NCBI RefSeq assembly: GCF_036588685.1
Contig: NC_086374.1
Span: 30,124,886-30,188,885 of the forward strand
From: Mytilus trossulus
Lineage: Eukaryota > Mollusca > Bivalvia > Mytilida > Mytilidae
Reading direction: 5' to 3'
Length of the DNA: 64,000 nt
Below, piece after piece: positions 22,084 to 34,200 of the stretch. Numbering within the stretch: the stretch's first letter is position 1; every line of letters starts with the position of its first letter. Under the pieces are notes generated by a model that did no database searches, was not told where the DNA came from, and worked only from the letters and a program-made list of their open reading frames with translations. Position numbers and translations under genes: made by a program.

Positions 22084-23853
22084 AGCTCACCTGGCCCGAA
22101 GGGCCAAGTGAGCTTTTCTCATCACTTGGCGTCCGTCGTCGTTAACTTTTACAAAAATCTTCTCCTCTGAAACTACTGGGCCAAATTAAACCAAACTTGG
22201 CCACAATCATCATTGGGGTATCTAGTTTAAAAAATGTGTGGCGTGACCCGCCAAACCAACCAAGATGGCCGCCATGGCTAAAAATAGAACATAGGGGTAA
22301 AATGCAGTTTTTGGCTTATAACTCAAAAACCAAAGCATTTAGAGCAAATCTGACATGGGGGTAGAATTGTTTATCAGGTCAAGATCTATCTGCCCTGAAA
22401 TTTTCAGATGAATCGGACAACCCGTTGTTGGTTTGCTGCCCCTGAATTGGTAATTTCAGGGAAATTTTGCTGTTTTTGGTTATTTTCTTGAATATTATAA
22501 TCGATAGAGATAAACTGTAAGCAGCAATAATGTTCAGCAAAGTAAGATCTACAAATAAGTCAACATAACCAAAATGGTCAATTGACCCCTTTAGGAGTTA
22601 TTGCCCTTTATAGTCAATTTTTAACCATTTTTTGTAAATCTTAGTAATCTTTTACAAAAATCTTCTCCTCTGAAACTACCAAGCCAAATTAAAACAAACT
22701 TGGCCAGAATCATCATTGGGGTATATAGTTTAAAAAATGTGTGGCGTGACCCAGCCAATTAACCAAGATGGCCGCCATGGCTAAAAATAGAACATAGGGG
22801 TAAAATGCAGTTTTTGGCTTATAACTCAAAACCCAAAGCATTTAGAGCAAATCTGACAGGGGGTAGAATTGTTTATCAGTTCAAGATCTATCTGCCCTGA
22901 AATTTTCAGATGAATTGGACAACACGTTGTTGGGTTGCTGCCCCTGAATTGGTAATTTTAGGGAAATTTTGCTGTTTTTCGTTATTATCTTGAATATTAT
23001 TATAGATAGAGATAAACTGTAAACAGAAATAATGTTCATCAAAGTAAGATCTACAAATAAGTCAACATGATCAAAATGGTCAGATGACCCCTTTATGAGT
23101 TATTGCTCTTTACAGTCAATTTTTAACCATTTTACGTAAATCTTAGTAATCTTTTACAAAAATCTTCTCCTCTAAAACTACCAGGATAAATTAAAACAAA
23201 CTTGGCCGCAATCATTATTGGGGTACCTAGTTTAAAAAATGTGTGGCATGACCTGGCCAACCAACCAACATGGCCGCCATGGCTAAAAATAGAACATAGG
23301 GGTAAAATGCAGTTTTTGGCTAAAACTCAAAAAAACAAAGCATTTAGAGCAAATCTGACAGGGAGTAAAATTGTTTATCAGGTCAAGATCAATCTGCCAT
23401 GAAATTTGCAGATGGATCGGACAACCTGCTGTTAGGTTGCTGCCCCTGAATTAGTCATTTTAAGGAAATTTTGCCGTTTTTTGTTATTATCTTGAATATT
23501 ATTATAGATAGAGATAAACTTTAAACAGCAACAATGTACAGCAAAGTAAGACCCAAAAATAAGTTAACATGACCAAAATGGTCAATTGACCCCTTAAGGA
23601 GTTATTGTCCTTTATAGTGCATTTTTAACAATTTTCATAAAATTTGTAAATTTTAACTAACATTTTCGACTAAAACTTTTAGGCCAAGTTCAATATAGAT
23701 AGAAATAATTGTAAGCAGCAAGAATGTTCAGTAAAGTAAGATGTACAAACACATCACCATCACCAAAACACAATTTTGTCATGAATTCAAATGCATCCTT
23801 TGTTTAATATTCACATAGACCAAGGTGAGCGACACAGGCTCTTTGGAGCCTCT
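22084..23853 (+). mobile_element. AGCTCACC element, three internal ~500 bp units
   Basis: Same ends as the 11749-13028 copy: palindromic AGCTCACCTGGCCCGAAGG head and 'AAGGTGAGCGACACAGGC' plus the GGCTCTTTGGAGCC hairpin at the tail. It has three tandem internal units (starting near 22140, 22641 and 23145), each with 'AATCTTCTCCTCTGAAACTA', 'AAGATGGCCGCCATGGC' and 'TTGACCCCTTTAGGAG'. The difference of two versus three units shows unit-number variation within the family. No transposase was found. Confidence 0.78.
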
Positions 23854-24173
23854 AGTTTATTTTTAAAGTAAATTAGGTATATAATTATTTTTTTTGTATT
23901 TCTTGTCTACTCGTTTTACATTATCATCATGAACATGATTTTAAAGTTTTTTTTTAATCTTGACATCAACATTACCAGTTATAGATAAAGATACTGTCTA
24001 TACTGTTATACATGTAACTTGATAATAACATCACCAGATAATTGATAATTGCCTGTAGTTTTTTTCTGTTAAAGAAATGATTCAAACACGGCAGATAGGA
24101 ATACAACTTCTGTATGGGACTGAAATTTCAAATTTTTATTTTCATATTAAAATTTGAATTTTGCTTTAACTTG

Positions 24174-24326
24174 TACTGTGGATTCATTATTATTCGTAAG
24201 ATACCAATGTAAGAGATTTATTTGTATGCAGACCTTGGCAAAACCACAAAATTAAATATCCATGAACGTACAAGTTTTCCTTTATCCACGAAAATTGGTA
24301 CCCACAAAGTTAATGAATCAACAGTA
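24174..24326. mobile_element. MITE family F (TIR TACTGTGGATTCAT)
   Basis: Left 'TACTGTGGATTCATTATTAT', right 'AATGAATCAACAGTA', TA at each border, about 153 bp, with internal 'CAAAACCACAAAATTAAAT' and 'ATCCATGAACGTAC'. A second copy is at 50646-50816. The TA-flanked termini suggest a mariner-type origin. Confidence 0.78.
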
Positions 24327-24738
24327 TAAGGTCAAATTGTTCGCTTGCTCATGTACCTTTGCTCTGATTGAGTTTCAATATTATGAACAGGATAGGATTA
24401 CACAAGAAAATCTAAACATAAAGAGAATATTTGAATATAAATAATTATATATTTTGTCTGGCCCATGTAGCCATAATGCATTAAATAGACTATTGATTAT
24501 TACATATACTAGCTGAATCTAAATTGTTCTTTGAGTATTTATTCCAGCTTTGAAAACTTAAAAAATATCATTTCCAATAATAGTATATTATATGTAGCAT
24601 GTTAAGAATTGTGTCAAAAAATTCCTTATTTTATTTTATGAGTATAACATTTGTGTACTAAGAACTTGTACCATACTTGCCATTAGAATTTATCTTCAAA
24701 TTGTTATGGTTTTAATTTTCTTCCTTTTCTTCACATAG

Positions 24739-24807
24739 GTACAGCAACTGGTTGGTTATTAGAGTCACAGTGTGACGTTCGTCTCTCTCGGATCCTTTCA
24801 GGCATAG
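24739..24807 (+). CDS. Candidate small exon, gene unassigned
   Basis: 69 bp between TTTTCTTCACATAG and GTAATG. One frame is open when entered at phase 1 (TATGWLLESQCDVRLSRILS). It fits 18766-18781 upstream and reaches a stop in 25735-25818. It cannot be inserted in the 20707-25735-28209 chain without a stop. A pyrimidine tract ending TTTCAG inside it could instead be an acceptor. Not recognised. Confidence 0.22.
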
Positions 24808-25289
24808 GTAATGAACTACATCATGTACTTGAACAGAATTGAAATATGTTTATACTCAAGACTGTTTTAGGAGATTTTGGGACTAAAGTTTGAAATGCCT
24901 AAATACCATTTAAAATTCTTTTTAACTTGATTAACCCATTAGTTACTCTCATTAATTTTGACAAAAACCACGGTGGTCCTGCTTTTGCATTTTCATCACC
25001 TTGGGTGTATGAGGTTGCAGGGTTGAACCCATGCCATATGATATAAACCCTGGAGATTAAAAAATATGTATTGCAATTTCTTAGCTAAGCATACAGCATT
25101 AAGTAGTGAGAGCGAAGAATAGTTGATTGGTATCCAAATATTGTTCCAGGAAAGTTGACTAGTCCTTGCAGACATAAACCTGTTAAAATGCTGTGTGTTT
25201 GTCAAGTAAAAAGCAGGGTTGATATTCTTATTATATTAACATTTTCTTGTCCTAAATATGCATTTGATTTGCCGCTGGATGTCAAACAT

Positions 25290-25705
25290 CCATCCATCAT
25301 CATCTCTAAAATTGGGACCATCTAAACCACAATCATCTTTGGGGATTTAGTAAAATAATGTACCAACAAGGAACTATTTGGAACTGGAATACTTTTGAAT
25401 TATTCCAGATTCAGATAATTCCTTGTTTATGGTATGTTTGATGATTCTGCCTGCAAACTAATTAATCTGGCAGAGATAACATACATGTTTTGTCTTTTAT
25501 CTTCAAAAATGCCATTGATAGAGAAAACTTTATTAAGTAGAAATAATCCAAATGTTACAATCTACCTACTGACAATTTACATCAAAACAGTGCCTTTTTT
25601 CTTCATTTTGGATTGAAAGAAAAACATTAGTAGGATTGTCCCCATTGTTGTTATTGTTGAAGATGCACATAGTCCAAGGTGAGAGACACAGACTCTTTGG
25701 GGTCT
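25290..25705 (+). repeat. Truncated, diverged AGCTCACC-family copy
   Basis: 'ACCACAATCATCTTTGGGGA' near the left and 'TCCAAGGTGAGAGACACAGA' followed by 'CTCTTTGGGGTC' at the right correspond to internal and terminal blocks of the family. The middle is unrelated. Confidence 0.6.
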
Positions 25706-25734
25706 ATTTCCCCCGTCTTTTTACACTTTTTTAG

Positions 25735-25818
25735 GTATAGGGTTATTGGGTTGGGAATGGCCTTCCAGCTATACCGAGGATTCAAAGAAGATGGGACTTT
25801 GTGTGTTAGAATAAAAAG
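25735..25818 (+). CDS. Candidate upstream exon of the NKRF-like gene
   Basis: Preceded by TTTACACTTTTTTAG and followed by GTAATG. In the frame that runs into the exon at 28209 it encodes 27 residues (YRVIGLGMAFQLYRGFKEDG and on) with an internal ATG, and ends in phase 2 as that exon needs. Its start also accepts the phase-2 end of 20707-20789. It abuts the tail of a repeat, which lowers confidence. In another frame it would end a 54-residue product. Confidence 0.35.
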
Positions 25819-26461
25819 GTAATGGTGGAAGATTAAACGGACAACATTTGTTAAGTTATCGTTGCTTGTTCAAAGAATAATAAATCTTACCCTTTTGGTT
25901 AAACAAAGATTTTCTATCATTGAAGTTTTAGAATGCAATCTTGTAACAGAACTGTTTTTAAACTTTTAGTTTGTAATGTATTAAATGTTGTCAATATGAA
26001 ATAAAAGTTCAGGCAACAACTTAATATTAACCCCTGTTGAAGTGAATTTAGTAATATTTGATATTAAATTTGGGGTTATATTTTTGATTGTTCAATTAAT
26101 ATTGTATTCAATTCAAAATTTGGTAACCTGTTGTTTCCTCCACCAATTATAAAAACCGCTATGGTATAGCTCAGAGAGCAGTTATTGGCCTTTGGCTTAA
26201 TTTTAATTTGAATCATTAAATCAAAATAAATTATACTTTGAATACAACCGACTTTTTCATGTTTTGACAGAGTCAAAAAGCAAGCTTTGGGTTTGCTGTT
26301 TTGGCATCAGTGGCAGTGCCATATTATGAGGTCATGACATTCACTCATTATTCATTTAATATTTTGCATATTTTTCAAGTTGAAGTATTGCTATTTGAAT
26401 ATTTACATGTGCATTTTTGTAAAATAACATACAGGCTAGACATATCTCTGTGTCAACAGAA

Positions 26462-26640
26462 TTTTATTGTTATGTCCCACTTATGATAGTGTGTTCGTCC
26501 ATCTGTACACATGTTCCGTATTGTATGATATTTCTAATTTTAATGCCAAATCAGATTTTTTTGCTCAATTTCACGGTCCTTGAACAGTGAACATGATAGT
26601 GCAAGTGGGGCATCTGTGTACTTCGGACACATTCTAGTTA
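26462..26640 (+). repeat. Family D repeat (TATGTCCCAC...GTGGGGCATC)
   Basis: Short copy with 'TATGTCCCACTTATGATAGT', 'CTAATTTTAATGCCAAATCA' and 'GATAGTGCAAGTGGGGCATC' and a closing 'GGACACATTCTAGTT'. Longer copies are at 30728-30968 and 53440-53910. Confidence 0.7.
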
Positions 26641-28208
26641 ATATTTATGTTATGTTATGCTTGTAACAATGATTCTGGTTGCTTAGATTGGCAAAAAAAA
26701 CTTTACTCTGAGTTTGTTTGTTTGTTCTGGTTGTTTTTATAGGTTATTCAATTAGGTAACTGTTATAAACTATTAATACTGTTTAGGAATGAGAACTCAG
26801 TGAAGATTTATTAATCAAGTTTGGATTTATAGAGTGATACTTGAGTACTCACTCTGTAAAACATTTTCTGTGGGACCACAAAATTATACCAATTTTTATT
26901 GTGGTTTGCTGTCTTATGAACTAACAACCCTCATAATGATTACCTAGGACTAGATAATAGCAAATTTTATAACATAATAAAGATCTCATTTAATGCATGA
27001 ACTTATAATGTAAACTGGCAATAATCTAATCAAGCAATTAGTAAATATCTATAGAAAAAGGATTGCTCAAACAGCAGTTTTTTGTATTAACCTAAAAAAA
27101 AAACACATTTCATTGTCATCAAAAGGGTAATGATTAGAACTTACTAATGCCTTTAATCATTTCCTAAGGGTCGACACAGGATGCAACAAATATGTTTCCT
27201 TATTTACGAATATTATATCTGGGATGAGGTTATTTTTATACTTGTTAGGTAACTAAATGTTTTTTCTAAGAGTTCTACTGATGAGAATATATGCGCTGAC
27301 GGTACAGAGGTGGCTAAATGACTAAGATTGTAAGTCTTGGAAATCTGCTCTTGTTCATAAAGAGGAATTTTAAAAGACAGTTAAAAGTAAACATTCCAAT
27401 CATATTTAATTTTTATCAATATTTAATTTCTTGGGAGGCACTCTCAATAATTTTTTTATTTGTTTTAACTTAAGGAAGCAACAGCATTTTAACAGAAAAA
27501 TGAGTCGAGTATCAATACCAATAGATACTCAAGTATTTGAGTACTTGTTGACATCCCTTTTATTATCATATTGTCTTGCATGCATCAATGTCTCAGAAGA
27601 CCATATAACTGGATGGCAGCTTATCTAGCTAACAGCACAGTAAAAGCTTCTTTATGTGTAAAGCACTATACTTCAGACAGCACAGTAGATGAATAATCCA
27701 TATCTTGTAAATTGACTTGCATCTAACTTGTGAAATCAGTTGACTTTAAGTTCTGTAGAATCAAAATATCTCTGCATTGAAAGACAGTAATTACATAAAT
27801 TTACTAGGGAGTTGATATTAGGTGGACTGTAATTAAATCCTCTGAAAGTATAATGAACATTTTGTTCCTTAAGTCTAAATGTTTCACATACTTGACACAA
27901 TATTAAATTAATATCATATAAAAATTGAACCCTCATTTATTTAAACTTAATAAGCTTATTAGCATCAAACTGGTCAAAGTGACTGAAATATCAGAATTCA
28001 ATAATATTGTATCTCAGTTACCATAAATCAGTATATCTGATATGTAAAAGAGTTTTGAAGGGTTCTTGTCTGTCTGGTTGGGTTCATTTGACCCTGACCT
28101 CTTTCAGTGTGTAGTTGCAAGCAGTTGACACTTAAAAATTACACCCACCTTAGTTTGTAGCTTGAAAATAATTATTACACGATAAACAATGCATAATATA
28201 TTTTTCAG
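26641..28208. other. Intronic or intergenic AT-rich stretch, nothing recognised
   Basis: No supported exon. The end reads ATTTTTCAG, the acceptor of the first strong exon of the next gene. Short frames here (for example 27431-27628) lack family content. Confidence 0.5.
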
Positions 28209-31200
28209 TTTGGAAGTTGAAGAAAATAAAATGGATGAAGATGACATGATGGGAGGTGGTCAGTGGAGGAAAAGACCTTTCCAGGATGATGATATGTATG
28301 GTATGGGAGGATATCCATCTGATCCATCATATAGAGGAATGGAACCTCCATCTTCCAACTACCGGAAACAAGATCCATATCAAAATTACAATCAGTCTTA
28401 TACTGGTGGATATAACGAACAAGGAGGCGGTGTAGCAAACAGTCAGGAATCTGAGATGGGAGGAAACAGTTGGAGTTCTTTCTTTGATGAAGCTGGTTCA
28501 TTTAACCCTGATGGAAGCCCACCTAAACCAATACCACCAAAACCTATTAAGCAGCAAAGTCAAGGGTATGGTGGACAGAGTATGTATTCTCAAGGTTATG
28601 ACTTTTCACAGGATGTTCCCATAGAGAAGGATTATAACCAGTGGAATCGTGGAGGTGGCGGTGGCGGTGGTGCCAAAAGAAGTAAACCCAACAGGGGTGG
28701 TGGTAGAGGTGGACGAGGAGGTGGAGGTGGGCAGTCTTCTAAGCCATGGGGACAAGGACCATCACCATGGAATTCAGGTGGTTCTTCATGGGATGGACCG
28801 TCATCATGGGAAGACAGTTCTAGTTGGCAGGATATGGGATATAGTAGTTATCCACCAAAGAGTGAAAATCAAAGAGGAGGAGGTTTTAAGAGAGGAGGAA
28901 GAGGAGGCAGTGACCGTGGAAGAGGAGGTGGTGACCGTGGTAGAGGAGGTGGTGATCGCGGTAGAGGTCAAAGTCGTGGAGGAGGGAGGGGTAGAGGTAG
29001 TTTTGATCGAGGTCAAAGTCGAGGAGGACAAAGAGGTGGCAGAGGAAGAGGAAATCAAGGTAACGCAACTGCTGCTTGACTTACATGATACTGTTAATTC
29101 AGAAATTAATGTGAGGTTTTTATTATTGCGAAAAAAACGACAGAGTTGTAAACTCAATAATTTAAACTCGCATTTTGAAATATTTTATATGAATTGAACA
29201 GGATTTTTCTCAAAATCGTAAAAATTAAAATGCATTTTAGTCTGAACTGACAAAATTGAGAGAAATAATAAATGCACGCAATAATTTCTGAATTTACAGT
29301 AATTAAAAAGAAAATATCATGGGGTACTGTCAATCAAAAACCGTAATTCATGGAATGGTAGACAGCATAATAGGGGACGGGGATAAAAAAAAACACAGGA
29401 CACAGAAAACTACACAGTTTGAGCAAATCACAAACCTCAATAAAACAAGTGAAAGTATACTCCTCTGCTCAACACAGTAAAAACTTATTTAAGGTTATTC
29501 TTTGTCCTTGTTTACTTCAAAAAGAGAAGTACATACTGAAACTCCAAGCTGGTATAAGTTTGTTACATTATCAAAATGCAACAGATCTGATGATTGTTTA
29601 AAAAAAAAATATTATTGCTTGTTCAGTTAATTGAAAGGACTTAAAATACCAATCCAAATGTTTGATCTGTTATATATAATTTTAATTTATAGGAATTCAG
29701 CAAAATAAACCAGGAATGCCACCAAACCAGATTGGAGGTTTTGCGAAAAAACGAGGTGGGATGAAACAAACCTCTGTACCTCCAGTACACAGTATGGCTA
29801 ATGTAGCAAGATTAGATGTCTCCCAGATGTCAACAGCTGAAAAGATTCGTAGATTCTGTTTGTTCTTGCAAACTGATGTCTCAAAGGTCAATGCAATCCA
29901 AACAATAGAAAATGGAATTACTGGAAGCAAATTGGGTTTAAAAACAGAATACAAGGTACTCACATAGTGGATGATTTGATGCATATAGATATAGAAAGAT
30001 GTGGTATGAGTGCCAAGGAGACAACTCTCCATCCAAATAACAATTTATAAAAGTAAACCATTATAGGTCAAGGTACGGGTTTCAACACAGAGTCTTTGCT
30101 CACCGAACAACAAGCTATAAAGGGCCCCAAAGATTATGTTCGCTATACAGGGTATTACATTCATTGTTTGTTAAAAACAAACATGATATTATTTAAAATA
30201 TTTCTAGATGGAATAAATTAAAAAGTGACTTCTTAATACAATTGATGTCAGACATATTCCCAAAATATCTTGCTTGGAAATTTTTTTAATACATTTGTTA
30301 GTATGATTTTTTTGTGCTTTTCTTATTATCATTTTTGCACAAATACAACACATTACTGTTGTAATTTTTATGTTTTTTTTAGTGTGAAGAGCTTATGAAA
30401 GTTGCCAACAAATGGATGTATACAGGTTGTCTGCATCTGTCTGGAGTATTTCTAGCTAGGTCTGTTGGTGGCAACAAGAAGGAGGTCAAACATGACACAT
30501 ATTCTAAGGGATTAGATATACTAAAATTAAAAACAGTGGCTGAAATATATTCTGGTATAGACCCTGGTCCTGATGCCATCAGGTGAGATTGACTATGTAA
30601 CAAATAAAAAAAACAAACGTTCACAAAGTAAAAAACAAAACAAAAATAATTCATTTTTAATACAATACTTATGTATGATAAATTTTGGACTTGTAAAGGT
30701 AAAATTATATTAATGATATAAAAGCTTTTTATGCCCCATTTATGTGCATAATGTTTTCTGGTCTGTGTGTCCATCCGTCCGTCCGTGCATCCTACTTTTG
30801 GTTATAGTTTTTGGTTGAAGTAGTTTTTGATGTTGGAAGTCCAATCAACTTGAAACTTAGTCCACATTTTCCCTATGATATGATCTTTCTTACTTTAATG
30901 CCAAATTAGAAACATAGAAAATGATAGTGCGAGTGGGGCATCCGTGTTCTTGGGACACATTCTTGTTTAGAGATGGTACTATTTATAATGTATTTAAAAA
31001 GTACATGCATTAATATTATTTCAATGCTTCAGTTCCATTAAAATGACTATCTTGAGGGAAAAAAAGATCATTGAACATAAACTACTGTTGAAAAAATAAA
31101 TTATTGTGCACTTGCATGATTAATAATCACTTTTAGCTATTAATATTGTTGCTGCCTTTTTTTGAAAGCATGACATGAATACACAATCATGTTTATCCCG

Positions 31201-34200
31201 GGTAATTTTAAAGCTAAACAACCTAAATACATGTGATAGGGAATCAGTTGAAAACACTGATAGATCATTGGATTTAGCAATGACTCAAATTACTCAATGT
31301 AAGATTAAACAAAATTACAAAAGAGAAGCATAGATATAAACTTTAACATTAAGTACAGCTTGTTTTACCTTTAAGTGTGTTACATTCACACAAGAGGAAC
31401 ATCTTTTATGCCTAAATCTTAGAAAGCAATTAGTGTTACCTGTAAATATAAGCAAGGAAGGGCTAAGTATGGACTTATTTGCATGTTTTATACTTTTAAG
31501 TTTAGAATTTCTTTTTAATTCATTTTGTAGAAATGAATTAAGCAGTTCATTAGATAAGGATATGGACATCAGTAAGCAAGCATCTAATGCTTTACAGAAA
31601 CAAGAACTGATTGCAACAACTTTAGCTACAAAAGAAGAAGGGTTTGTAAAACTGGTCCATTACCTCAAGACCTATGAAAAATTACCTGAATCGAAAATTG
31701 GAGCCATTGAACAAGCTGTTACTGCTTCTAAATGTGGAATGGACCATAAATATGAGGATAGACAGGCTAGACTGCCAACAGGCAAGATGATTTTCAGGGG
31801 AACATTGACCATTGAAGGTATTGTCATTGCACACTCAACTGGACCAAAAAGGAAAGAAACAAAGGCAGCGACATATGCTATGGCTTATGAGAGTTTTAGT
31901 GATAAACCACTCCATGAAATATTGAGAGGCATTCCTGATGAAGAAGAATTCATTAACAGTGAGAAAGCTCTCTTCAGTTCTCCTGATGTCAAGAAAAATA
32001 TGACCTTAGAAGAAAAATTAACAGCCCTAATGGGAATTGTCAAGGACACTCAGTTTCAAGAGAACAATATAAACACTATTGATTGTAGTGCCCTCCATTT
32101 GGGACTTACTCCAACTTGTATCTACAGGAAAAGTGTGGAGGATGGGTCAGCAGGTAATCTTATCTGTGAGCTATACTTGGATAATGTACTTATTGGTACA
32201 GGAGAGTCGGAGAGGAGGAAAGAATCTCAGATGGAGGCTTACAACAGTGCATATGATACACTCTCTACATCCACTTGTGATTACATCCTGAGAGAACACA
32301 AACGTCTCAAGCCTGAAGATACTAATGATCCAAACATTGTTGATGTTTGGGTGAAAGGAGAAGGCAAACATAACATTGACTCCAATATGGCTGGTTTGAA
32401 AAGGTACAGACATAATCCAGATGATGCAAAGAAGACGGTGGAGACATTTGTCATTTTAGAACATGATGACTGGGCCATGGATAGGAAAAGGCAGGCATTC
32501 TGTATACTAAATTACAGTGCTACCTTAAATGGCATGCTACTTCAGTGGAATATTGAAGCAGATGGCAGTCTCTTTAAGTAAGATTAAGATTATAGTGTTT
32601 AGGTACCAGTAACCTAATTATGATTCATGTTTATAGATTTTCACGATAATAGTTCAATTGGCTGTTGGCCTAGTGTTGGGTCAAGAATAGTTAAGGCCAT
32701 TTGCAATACTATATACTACATGTACTAGTCTAGCATAATTACTGTAAATTAAGTTATAGTAAGTAGGTACCTATTTTGTATAAGCAAAGCACCACCAGGG
32801 AATTATTTTTGTAAAATATTCAATACTTTTACATGTAAAAAAAAAATAAAAACTTGATTTTTTTCTTCAATTTTTGTCGAGCCTTCGACTTTTGTCGAAA
32901 AAGCGAGACTAAGCGATCCTACATTACGGCGTCCACGAATATTCACTCTGTGGTTAAAGTTTTTGAAATTTTAATAACTTTCTTAAACTATACTTGATTA
33001 CTTCCAAACATGGACAGAAGCATGTTTATGATCATAAGATAGTATCCAAATGTTAATTTTGTAAAAATAAAATTCCATTTTTTCCGTATTTTACTTATAA
33101 ATGGACTTAGAATTTCTGAGGGGAAACATTACATTCACTCTGTGGTTCAAGTTTTTAAAATTTTAATAACTTTCTTAAACTATCCTGGGTTTGTACCAAA
33201 CTTAGACAGAAGCTAGTTTATGATCAAAAGATAATATGCATAAGGAAATTTAGTAAAAAAATAAATCCATTTTTTCTGTATTTTACTTTTAAATGAACTT
33301 AAATTTTCTGCCAGGAAATAACATGTTCACTCTGTGGTTAAATTAAAAAAAAAACAAACTTTCTTTTGCTACTTTTAATTTGTACCAAACTTAGACAGAA
33401 GCTTGTATAAGATCATAAGCTAGTATTTAGAAGGAAATTTTGATAATATTTTGTACCTGTGTATCTGTATTTTACTTATAAATGGACTAAGTTTTCTTCC
33501 AGTTAACATTACATACAGTCTGCAGTTAAAGTTTTTAAACATTTATTAGTATCATAAACTATCCTGGATTTTTACTAAACTTTGACAGAAGCTACTTAAA
33601 ATCAAAAGATATTATCAAGAGGAGTATTTTTATTGATTTTTTTCCTCATTTTGTTGAGCCTGTGAATTTCAGCAAAAGTAGGCGAGACACTGGGTTCCGC
33701 GGAACCCTTACAAATTTTTATAGTCAAAATCTTGAAATTGGTTGCATATATGGCTTGAACAGATTGTAATATTGAAGCTCACTATACTATTTTTGGTGTG
33801 ATTACAGAGACAGTGTATTTTTTTACTTTCAGATGTGAGATAAAATTACAAGGACAACACATTGGAGAAGCCTATGGACCAAGTAAGGGGACTGTAAGGA
33901 ACTTGGCAGCTGCTGATGCTTTGTTTAGACTATATGAAACACAAAGTGTGGTCAAGGTAAATCTTAGTCATATTAAAAGCAATTTTATTAGAGAAGATAT
34001 CAATCAATACACACACTATCACTGTACAGAATATCCTTCAAAAATTTAAAATCATTTGTGGACTCTATAATTATTTTACCAATGACGGAATATTGAAAAT
34101 TTATTGCATCAAAGGTCATATCTAAGGGACTGCAAGTTATTTAAAATGATTCTTTTTTTCAGTAAGCTTACCTTTCTTTGTAAGCAGTATAAACATTGAT

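Noticed and set aside
28649..29197. Plus-strand 182-codon frame (Glu/Val-rich) and antisense Ser/Thr-rich frames over the same bases
   Set aside because: Shadows of the Gly/Arg-rich exon of the NKRF-like gene; composition follows from the GGA/AGG-rich coding sequence in other frames.
29697..30032. Minus-strand 111-codon frame
   Set aside because: Runs across a sense exon and the family A repeat; a similar peptide start at 38779 comes from another repeat copy, so it is repeat-derived.
31315..32478. Minus-strand frames of 65-84 codons across the long NKRF-like exon
   Set aside because: No family content, and they overlap a well-supported sense exon.
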